From positions 1 to 9,642 of the forward strand of contig DASUSF010000111.1 of assembly GCA_036375275.1 (NCBI GenBank): a stretch of DNA of 9,642 nt, in the 5' to 3' direction. This stretch comes from DASUSF01 sp036375275. GTDB lineage: Bacteria; Pseudomonadota; Alphaproteobacteria; Geminicoccales; Geminicoccaceae. The first letter of the stretch is position 1. Each line of letters opens with the position of its first letter. Under the pieces are notes generated by a model. It was not told the DNA's origin. It ran no database searches and saw only the letters and a program-made list of their open reading frames with translations. A program made the position numbers and the translations under genes. Positions 1 through 5,160 of this stretch are shown in pieces.

Positions 1-134
1 GTGGCCGTCCGGCCGTCGGGCAACGCTTTCCTCATCCTCCGGCGCCAGAGTCCGATCATGCCATGGGCTATGGTGGGACTCCCCGCGCCCTCGAGTTCAA
101 TGCTCGCGCGGACTCCCAGGATCGCATGGACCAT
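1..134 (-). CDS. Possible N-terminal fragment of an unidentified minus-strand gene, cut by the left edge
   Basis: From an ATG at 134 a minus-strand frame stays open to base 1, giving about 44 residues that begin MVHAILGVRASIELEGAG and continue with an Arg-rich stretch (LWRRRMRK). I do not recognise the family. Two things support it. Third codon positions are mostly G or C. The plus strand over the same bases reads as the Ser/Pro/Arg-rich frame that also lies opposite leuA and dctM, in the same relative phase. Against it, no convincing Shine-Dalgarno precedes the ATG and the piece is short. A GTG at 176 in the same frame is an alternative start and would place the 152-168 palindrome inside the gene. 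It runs divergently from the sugar permeases, where a regulator is often found, but no helix-turn-helix is visible in the part shown. Confidence 0.3.
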   Translation of the reverse strand, partial: MVHAILGVRASIELEGAGSPTIAHGMIGLWRRRMRKALPDGRTA

Positions 135-151
135 CGTCAGGATGGCACGAG

Positions 152-168
152 AACGTTGCCGCAACGTT
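152..168. promoter_or_regulatory. 17-bp perfect palindrome, candidate operator
   Basis: The plus strand reads AACGTTGCCGCAACGTT: two 8-base arms that are exact reverse complements around one central base. The AACGTT core is less GC-rich than its surroundings, as operators often are in GC-rich genomes. It lies 18 bases upstream of the possible minus-strand start at 134 and about 440 bases upstream of the permease genes, so it could serve either direction. Its symmetric form suits a dimeric repressor. The regulator cannot be named from this window, and LacI-type sites usually have even spacing. Confidence 0.4.
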
Positions 169-608
169 AAGGGCACGCCCCGCGGCCGACTGGCGGGTGG
201 GCTGCGGCTGCCGGCGCCGCCTCTCCCGGCGACTACGCGTCGGGCGCAGGCGCGCGAGGAGCTGGGGTCGCCCGAGCACCGGGCCCGGCGCCGCGGCCCT
301 GAGCAACCCGCACAGCAGAGAACTCGTGCGCAGGCGCGCGAGGAGCTGAGGTCGTCCGAGCACCGGGCCTTCGGACTCCGTGAACAGCCGGCACAACCGC
401 AGCGATGTCGTGAGCAGGAGGGTCAGGAACCAGCGGCGCCGGAGCAGCGGGCCTGGCACCGGAGACGCCCCAACCAGCCGCCTCGGGCGCAACCACCTCC
501 AGAGCAGGCGCTCGGGGCACCCGGGCGTCCGTCGTGGCGCCTGCGCTTCCGGGCGCGGGCATCCGCGGGTGGCCGGGCGGAGCGGGGCTGCACGGGCCCG
601 GCCGGCGC
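169..608. other. Gene-poor region upstream of the sugar permeases
   Basis: About 440 bases with no recognisable gene. A plus-strand frame is open from base 1 to 612, but it encodes low-complexity Arg/Ala/Gln/Pro/Glu sequence with no domain. The minus-strand frames are Pro/Ala- or Leu-rich and equally featureless. Long open frames are expected by chance at this GC content. The main structure is the 84-bp-period repeat at 244-453. No ABC substrate-binding protein, which normally precedes such permeases, is encoded here. I could not pick out a convincing sigma-70 promoter. Confidence 0.6.
244..453. repeat. Degenerate tandem repeat with 84-bp period (about 2.5 copies)
   Basis: Units begin at 244, 328 and 412, exactly 84 bases apart. 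The first 42 bases of units 1 and 2 differ at only two positions. The first 42 bases of unit 3 match unit 2 at about 28 positions. The second halves are more diverged, and one shared patch there (GAGCAACCC / GAACAGCCG) is shifted by 3 bases. In the plus frame starting at base 1 the period is 28 residues (RAQAREELGSPEHRA, RAQAREELRSSEHRA, REQEGQEPAAPEQRA). On the minus strand it gives GPVLGRPQLLARLR twice. Whether either strand is translated is unknown. It could be a minisatellite or a decayed repeat-protein gene. Confidence 0.6.
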
Positions 609-1565
609 ATGACGACGCGGACGGGCGCGGCCGAAGAGAGAAGCGGTGCGGCCGGCTCGCGGGCGGCCGGTCCCGATCTCGCTCGGGCGCTGCGCAGGAC
701 GGCGCCCTTCTGGATGATCGCCCCGAGCCTCGCCCTCGCCTTCTTCATCATCGGCTATCCGCTCTACGACCTGATCAACACCTCGCTCCACGAGGTCAAC
801 CGGTTCGGCCAGCTCCGGGGCTTCGCCGGGCTCGGCCATTTCAGGGAGCTGTTCGACGACCCGCTGTTCTGGGCCTCGTTCTGGCGGACCGTCGTCTGGA
901 CGGTAGGGGTGGTCGCGGGGACGATCCTGATCTCCGTCCCGGTCGCGCTGATCCTGAACGACGACTTCATCGGCCGCGGCCTCGCGCGCGTGATCGTCAT
1001 GCTGCCCTGGGCGATCTCGCTCGCCATGACCGCGATCGTCTGGCGCTGGACCCTGAACGGGCAGGCGGGGATGCTGAACGCGACGCTCCAGGGCCTCGGC
1101 GTGCTCGACCGGCCGGTGGAGTGGCTGGCCCGCGCCGAGACCGCGTTCCCCATCCAGATCGGGATCGGCATCCTGGTCTCGATCCCGTTCACGGTCACGG
1201 TGTTCCTCGGCGGCCTGTCCTCGGTGCCGCTCGACATCTACGAAGCGGCGCGGATCGACGGCGCGAGCGGATGGCAGCGCTTTCGGCACCTCACGCTGCC
1301 GCTCCTCAAGCCCTTCCTCAACATCGCGATCGTGCTCAACATCATCTACGTCTTCAACTCGTTCCCGATCATCTGGGTGCTGACCCAGGGTGGTCCAGCA
1401 AATCAGACCGACATCCTGGTTACTTATCTCTACAAGCTCGCGTTCCGCTTCGGGCGCCTCGGCGAGGCGTCGGCGGTCTCGCTCGCGATGTTCGCAGCGC
1501 TCCTCGCCTTCACCATCGTCTACGCGATCATGGTGATGCGCGGCGCGCGGGAGCAGGCGGGATGA
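609..1565 (+). CDS. ABC sugar transporter permease, MalF/UgpA-like (CUT1 family)
   Basis: A 318-residue inner-membrane subunit of a carbohydrate importer, one of two permeases forming the translocation pore. A charged cytoplasmic N-terminus (about 1-32) leads into a first membrane segment (about 35-56, WMIAPSLALAFFIIGYPL). More hydrophobic segments follow at about 93-116, 126-147, 182-203, 236-258 and 288-310. The EAA loop that docks on the ATPase is clear at 212-231: EAARIDGASGWQRFRHLTLP, with E212, A213, A214, G218 and P231. The stretch after it (TQGGPANQTDILVTYLYK) is typical of MalF-type CUT1 permeases. The ATG at 609 is chosen because it gives the usual short N-terminus. Its Shine-Dalgarno is weak, and a GTG at 534 would add 25 unlikely residues. 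The stop overlaps the next start (ATGA). The substrate cannot be read from the sequence; a sugar, polyol or glycerol-phosphate is likely. Confidence 0.93.
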   Translation: MTTRTGAAEERSGAAGSRAAGPDLARALRRTAPFWMIAPSLALAFFIIGYPLYDLINTSLHEVNRFGQLRGFAGLGHFRELFDDPLFWASFWRTVVWTVGVVAGTILISVPVALILNDDFIGRGLARVIVMLPWAISLAMTAIVWRWTLNGQAGMLNATLQGLGVLDRPVEWLARAETAFPIQIGIGILVSIPFTVTVFLGGLSSVPLDIYEAARIDGASGWQRFRHLTLPLLKPFLNIAIVLNIIYVFNSFPIIWVLTQGGPANQTDILVTYLYKLAFRFGRLGEASAVSLAMFAALLAFTIVYAIMVMRGAREQAG

Positions 1566-2383
1566 GCCGGGCGAGGAAGAGCGTCCTCTACTGGCTGCTG
1601 CTCGCGCCGCTGGTCGTGGTCATCCTGTTCCCCTACGCCGTCATGCTGTCGACCGCGCTCAAGCCGCGCGACGAGCTGATGACGCCCATGTGGCTGCCGA
1701 GCCGCGTGGACCTCGCGAACTTCCCGGAGATGTGGCGCGAGGTCGCGTTCGGGCAGGCGCTCCTGAACAGCCTCTACGTCGGGATCGCCGCGACCCTCCT
1801 CTGCCTCGTCGTCGCGATCCCCGCCGCCTACGCCACGTCCCGCTTTCGCTTCCCGGGCCGCGGCCTCTACCGGCAGTTCCTCCTGATCACCCAGATGCTC
1901 TCGCCGATCGTGCTGGTGATCGGGATCTTCCGGCTGATGGCGATGCTCGGCCTGGTCGACCAGCTGAACTCCCTGGTCCTGACCTACGGCGCCTTCGGCC
2001 TCGCGTTCGCGATCTGGATGCTGCAGAGCTACTTCCAGACCATCCCGCGCGAGATCGAGGAGGCGGCCTGGATCGACGGCGCGTCCTGGCTGCAGGCGCT
2101 CCGCCTCGTCTTCCTGCCGCTGGCGCTGCCGGCGGTCGCGGTGACCGCGATCCTGACCTTCATCAACGCCTGGAACGAGTTCGTCCTCGCGCTCACCACG
2201 CTCCGCTCGGAGGAGCAGTACACGCTGACCCTCAAGGTGTTCTCGCTGGTGGGCGGGCGCTACTCGATCGACTGGGACACGGTCATGGCGGCGACCTTCC
2301 TCGCGACCGTGCCGGTCGCGATCGTCTTCGCCTGGCTGCAGCGCTACCTGATCCGCGGCCTCGCGCTCGCGGGCGTGAAGTGA
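1562..2383 (+). CDS. ABC sugar transporter permease, MalG/UgpE-like (CUT1 family)
   Basis: A 273-residue partner permease, translationally coupled to the gene before it by a 4-base ATGA overlap. Six membrane segments are visible: about 8-30 (WLLLAPLVVVILFPYAVMLS), 68-91, 105-130, 138-155, 187-208 and 240-262. The EAA loop lies at about 164-186 (EIEEAAWIDGASWLQALRLV, then FLP), with E167, A168, A169, G173 and P186. Other MalG hallmarks are TALKP near residue 31, the AWNEFVLALT segment at about 203-212, and the C-terminal QRYLIRGLALAGVK. Together the two proteins form a CUT1 heterodimer. No periplasmic binding protein or MsmX/UgpC-type ATPase lies on either side within the window, so those parts must come from elsewhere or from beyond the left edge. 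Confidence 0.94.
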   Translation: MSRARKSVLYWLLLAPLVVVILFPYAVMLSTALKPRDELMTPMWLPSRVDLANFPEMWREVAFGQALLNSLYVGIAATLLCLVVAIPAAYATSRFRFPGRGLYRQFLLITQMLSPIVLVIGIFRLMAMLGLVDQLNSLVLTYGAFGLAFAIWMLQSYFQTIPREIEEAAWIDGASWLQALRLVFLPLALPAVAVTAILTFINAWNEFVLALTTLRSEEQYTLTLKVFSLVGGRYSIDWDTVMAATFLATVPVAIVFAWLQRYLIRGLALAGVK

Positions 2384-2398
2384 GCCATCCTAACGGCG

Positions 2399-2428
2399 TT
2401 GACTTCGCAAGCGCGACCGGCCGATCCT
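2399..2428 (+). promoter_or_regulatory. Weak candidate promoter for the Uma2-family gene
   Basis: TTGACT at 2399-2404 matches the sigma-70 -35 consensus at five of six positions. An 18-base spacer leads to GATCCT at 2423-2428, a poor -10 (three of six). It sits in the 74-base gap between the permease stop and the favoured Uma2 start. Read-through from the permease genes is equally possible. Confidence 0.25.
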
Positions 2429-2457
2429 TCTGAGACATGACTCTGCGGAGCCGCTTG

Positions 2458-3051
2458 ATGGCAGGCCGGCCAGCCCAGGAACCGATGACCGTCGAGAGCT
2501 TCCTCGAGTGGGCACGCGCGCGGCCGGAAGGCGAGCGGTGGGAGCTGGTCGAGGGCGTCCCGGTGCCGACCCGCGGCCCCGATCCCGCTCACGCGATGGC
2601 GCCGGAGACGGTGCGTCACGCCCGCATCAAGCGGCGGATCGATCAGGCGCTCGGCGACGCCATCCGCGGGCGCGGGCTCCGCTGCGAGCCCTTCAGCTCC
2701 GGCCCCCAGGTCCGGATCGACGCGACCTCGACGTTCGAGCCCGACGTCCTCGTGACCTGCGCGGACGTGCCGGAGGGGCTGTTCGTGCCGGAGCCGGTGA
2801 TCGTGGTCGAGGTGCTCTCCAAGAGCACGCGGGAACGCGACTTCTCCGCCAAGCTCGCCGGCTACGCCTCGCTGACCAGCGTTCTGCATTACCTGCTGGT
2901 CGAGACCGAGCGCCGGCTGATCGTCCACCACCACCGGCTCGACGGTCGCCACGACTTCCAGACCTCGATCGCTCGCGGCGGGTCGCTGAGCCTGGACCCG
3001 CCCGGCCTCGCCCTCGACCTCGACGCGCTCTACGCCGGGCTGGTGGCCTGA
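2458..3051 (+). CDS. Uma2-family (DUF820) PD-(D/E)XK endonuclease-like protein
   Basis: A 197-residue soluble protein with the Uma2/DUF820 pattern. MTVESFLEWARARPEG then WELVEG near the N-terminus is followed by a conserved His (VRHARI, H54), then FEPDVLV (E94, D96), VIVVEVLSKST (E118) and RDFSAKLAGY (D128, K134). The spaced D, E and K are the expected nuclease-fold active-site residues. The family is widespread, often multicopy, and mostly uncharacterised; nuclease activity is inferred from the fold. I chose the ATG at 2458 because GGAG sits 7 bases before it. ATGs at 2437 (no good SD) and 2485 (AGGA 4 bases before) are in frame. The gene follows the permeases in the same direction but has no evident link to transport, and it converges on the minus-strand cNMP-fold gene 28 bases away. 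Confidence 0.88.
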   Translation: MAGRPAQEPMTVESFLEWARARPEGERWELVEGVPVPTRGPDPAHAMAPETVRHARIKRRIDQALGDAIRGRGLRCEPFSSGPQVRIDATSTFEPDVLVTCADVPEGLFVPEPVIVVEVLSKSTRERDFSAKLAGYASLTSVLHYLLVETERRLIVHHHRLDGRHDFQTSIARGGSLSLDPPGLALDLDALYAGLVA

Positions 3052-3079
3052 GCGGGTTCGAGCCGGCCGCGAGGCGACC

Positions 3080-3562
3080 TCAGATCGGCGGGCCGAAGCG
3101 GAGCGACTCGCCGAGGGTCTCGATCATGCGGGCGATCGCGGACGGCGGGTGCTCTTCGCGCTCGAGCTTGCGGCGGATCTCGAGCAGACGGTCGTTCGTG
3201 GCATCGAGGCGCTGCGCGAGCACCGTCGCGAGGTAGAGGGCGATCCCCGGATCGTCGAGGAAGGTCGCCGCATTGGCGATGTGGAAGGTCGATCGCCGGG
3301 TGGTCCGGACGTCGGCGGTGTGCGGGCGGTGGAGCAGGATGGCGAGCTCGCCGAAGATCGCGCCCGGCTCGTCGATCTCGGCGATCCGGACGCCGTCCTT
3401 GCTGATCTCGACCGACCCGTCCTTCAGGATCAGCACCCGGCCGGTGGTCGAGCCGCTTTCGATCACCAGCGTCTCGGCTTCCAGGCTGAGCACCGGCACG
3501 GCCTGCAGCCGTTGCCGCAGCCTCTCGAAATCGGGGCCGAAGGCGGTCGGGTCAGCAGACAT
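3080..3562 (-). CDS. Stand-alone cyclic-nucleotide-binding-fold protein, no DNA-binding domain
   Basis: A 160-residue soluble protein. Residues about 33-105 form the cNMP beta-roll: LVIESGSTTGRVLILKDGSVEI is split by the usual Gly turns, followed by VRIAEIDEPGAIFGELAILL and HRPHTADVRT. The cassette FGELAILLHRPHTADV (70-85) aligns without gaps to the PKA-type FGELALIYGTPRAATV, but the Arg that grips the cyclic phosphate is His81, so binding of cAMP or cGMP is doubtful. The C-terminal 55 residues are charged and helical (LAQRLDATNDRLLEIRRKLE), probably a short coiled coil. There is no CRP/FNR helix-turn-helix, so this is probably not a transcription factor; a scaffold or sensor role is possible. 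The start overlaps the upstream stop by 11 bases and has no SD, which suggests translational coupling as the last gene of the unit. Confidence 0.85.
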   Translation of the reverse strand: MSADPTAFGPDFERLRQRLQAVPVLSLEAETLVIESGSTTGRVLILKDGSVEISKDGVRIAEIDEPGAIFGELAILLHRPHTADVRTTRRSTFHIANAATFLDDPGIALYLATVLAQRLDATNDRLLEIRRKLEREEHPPSAIARMIETLGESLRFGPPI

Positions 3563-4001
3563 GGAACGACAGCCAGCCGATCACCTCGCCGGAGGCGTCC
3601 TCGACCTCCTGGTGCTCGTAGCAGCCGCCGGGCGGCGGCGCCCCGGGGGCGCGCGTGAACACCGGCTCGACCGGCGGCACCGGCTCGCTGCCCTCGCCGG
3701 CCGGCTGGAGCAGGTCGACCGCCTCGCCGTCGGCTTCGGCGACGCAGTCCCATTCGGCGTCGAGCACGTCGACGAGGCGCATGCCGACCTTGCCCTGGTC
3801 CATCGGACGGGCCGTCAGCACGCTCGCCGGCTCCGACGAGGCGGCGAGGCAGGCGTCGATGGCGGGCAGGAAGTCGAACAGGTACTCGGCCCAGGTCCCT
3901 TCGATCTCGGCCGACATGGTCTCGGTGGCTTCGGCCGGACGCTCGCCCGGCGCCGCGACGGCGAGAGCCGAAAGCACCACCGCCAGACGATCAATGCGCA
4001 T
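3552..4001 (-). CDS. Hypothetical secreted protein with four cysteines
   Basis: A 149-residue protein I do not recognise. The N-terminus MRIDRLAVVLSALAVAAPGE looks like a Sec signal peptide: Arg, then a hydrophobic core at about 6-17. A cleavage site is plausible after A17 or after AEA at 23-25, so the mature protein is probably periplasmic. Four cysteines (C51 in AIDACLAAS, C86 in EWDCVAEADG, C127 in GGCYEH and the final residue C149) could make two disulfides. A Pro/Gly-rich linker spans about 100-126. GTWAEYLFDFLPAIDACL at 35-52 may be the conserved core. Its start overlaps the DUF3500 stop by 11 bases and its own stop overlaps the cNMP-fold start by 11 bases, so it is the middle gene of a coupled unit. 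Confidence 0.72.
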   Translation of the reverse strand: MRIDRLAVVLSALAVAAPGERPAEATETMSAEIEGTWAEYLFDFLPAIDACLAASSEPASVLTARPMDQGKVGMRLVDVLDAEWDCVAEADGEAVDLLQPAGEGSEPVPPVEPVFTRAPGAPPPGGCYEHQEVEDASGEVIGWLSFHVC

Positions 4002-5013
4002 GATGATGCCCGTGCTCGTAGTGGTCGCGGAGCGGATCGCCGCCGAAGTCGAGCGTCCGGTCGTGCCAGACCGAATGGATGTGGTTGGCGTCGTTCTGGG
4101 TGTTGTCGAACTCGATCAGCGCGACCGCGCCATGGAGGCGCCAGTAGTGCGCGCCCCGGCCGTCGAACGCCCCGGCCCAGGCGAAGCGCACGTCCGCCAG
4201 CCCGGCCTCGCGCAGGCGGGCGAAGGCGGCTTCGGCGAGATCCTTCCGGAGGTTCCGGGCATAGGTCTCCATCAGGGCGAGCGCCAGGTTGCGTCCGGGC
4301 TCCGCCATCGCGCCGAGGGCGAGCCCGACCGGCCGCTCGAGCGCGGCCTCGCGGCCGGGGCCGGTGACGATGTTGCCGGGCGAGGTGAGCGCGATCACCG
4401 CCTGTTGCCGCGCCGCCTCGTCGAGGCCACGGATCAGCTCGAAGGCGAGGTCGCTCTCGCGCGCGAGCACGCGGCGGCCGGCCATCGGCAGATGCGCCGG
4501 CACGGTCGCCGGGTTGCTGCCGAGGAAGGCGGGCGTCACGCCGACGATCCGCTCGTCGGCGCCGGTGAAGTTGAGCGAAAGGTGGTGCCCCTCGATCCGC
4601 CAGCCCCAGGCGCCGTGCCCGGGCGTGCCGAACACGGTCAGGCTGTAGTTCAAGGGATCGCGGAACGCCTCGTTGCGCTCGATCCGGCCGAGCGGCTCCT
4701 CGAGCGCCATGATCCCGACCGCCTTCTCGTGCCCGGCTTCGCTGAGGGCGAAGCGGAGCAACCGGTCGACCCGCTCGCGCGCCTCCTCACCCATCTCGCG
4801 GAGCGGCAGCCCGGCCCGCGGGCGCGGGATGTAGTGCCAGTCGCGGCGGTTGGGGTCGCCGAACGTGCGGGTCGCGCGGCCACGCACCTGGTCCGGAAGC
4901 GCGTCGAGGACCTCGCGCACGAGCCGCGCCATGATCACGCCGCTGGCCCGCCCCCCGACCGGGCCGGCGCGCCCGCTGGTGCCGGTTGCGGCGTGCTGAC
5001 GGTTGTCCATCAT
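3991..5013 (-). CDS. DUF3500 family protein with His-rich C-terminus
   Basis: A 340-residue protein matching DUF3500, a family of unknown function. Recognisable blocks are NYSLTVFGTPG (122-132), WGWRIEGHHLSLNFT (136-150), IVGVTPAFLGSNPATV (156-171) and, near the end, LIEFDNTQNDANHIHSVWHD (299-318). H143/H144, E141, D303, N304, H311 and H313 are good candidates for a metal or catalytic site, but this is inference. The protein ends DHYEHGHHHAH, with six His in the last ten residues. No signal peptide is clear, although a flexible 27-residue leader precedes the first helix. The start is set by the purine-rich GGGAGGGG just before tandem ATGs at 5013 and 5010; the second has better SD spacing. 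It heads the three-gene unit, and its final His codons encode the start of the next gene. Confidence 0.88.
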   Translation of the reverse strand: MMDNRQHAATGTSGRAGPVGGRASGVIMARLVREVLDALPDQVRGRATRTFGDPNRRDWHYIPRPRAGLPLREMGEEARERVDRLLRFALSEAGHEKAVGIMALEEPLGRIERNEAFRDPLNYSLTVFGTPGHGAWGWRIEGHHLSLNFTGADERIVGVTPAFLGSNPATVPAHLPMAGRRVLARESDLAFELIRGLDEAARQQAVIALTSPGNIVTGPGREAALERPVGLALGAMAEPGRNLALALMETYARNLRKDLAEAAFARLREAGLADVRFAWAGAFDGRGAHYWRLHGAVALIEFDNTQNDANHIHSVWHDRTLDFGGDPLRDHYEHGHHHAH

Positions 5014-5028
5014 ACCCCTCCCGGAACG

Positions 5029-5053
5029 AGTATACCCCGGGGGCCCGGAACGA
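5029..5053 (-). promoter_or_regulatory. Candidate promoter of the DUF3500 unit
   Basis: Read on the minus strand, TATACT (5034-5029) is a near-consensus -10 and the only such A/T patch nearby. It would give an mRNA leader of only about 10 bases, carrying the GGGAGGGG Shine-Dalgarno. No good -35 lies at the right distance (TGGTCG at 5056-5051 with a 16-base spacer is weak), which suggests an activator or an alternative sigma factor. A 10-base direct repeat, plus-strand CCCGGAACGA at 5020-5029 and 5044-5053, starts 24 bases apart and brackets the -10, as regulator sites might. Confidence 0.4.
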
Positions 5054-5109
5054 CCATAGCGGCCCGTTCGGGAAGGACAACGCGGCCGTCCGCGATCGAT
5101 CACCGGTGC

Positions 5110-5157
5110 CCCCGCCCGTATAGCAGGGGCGGGGCCGGGCGCCGCCGCGGCGGCGCC
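5110..5157 (-). terminator. Paired GC-rich inverted repeats just after leuA
   Basis: Two strong hairpins lie three bases beyond the leuA stop. The first reached is a 20-base perfect palindrome at 5138-5157 (GGCGCCGCCG + CGGCGGCGCC). The second pairs CCCCGCCC (5110-5117) with GGGCGGGG (5127-5134) around a 9-base loop. Neither is followed by a U-tract in either direction, so they are not textbook intrinsic terminators. They could end leuA mRNA in a U-less manner, block 3' exonucleases, or work with Rho. Confidence 0.45.
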
Positions 5158-5160
5158 GGA

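Noticed and set aside
1..612. A 203-codon plus-strand open frame
   Set aside because: Low-complexity Arg/Pro/Gln/Glu sequence with no domain. Its first part looks like the antisense of a minus-strand coding frame, and long open frames are expected at this GC content.
380..2383. A single 667-residue fusion reading through both permeases
   Set aside because: Only its C-terminal 273 residues are a real protein; the rest is the MalF-like gene read in the wrong frame.
3050..3075. GGTTCGAGCC resembling a tRNA T-loop
   Set aside because: The flanking bases do not form a 5-bp T-stem, and no acceptor, D or anticodon arm can be placed upstream, which is inside the Uma2-family gene.
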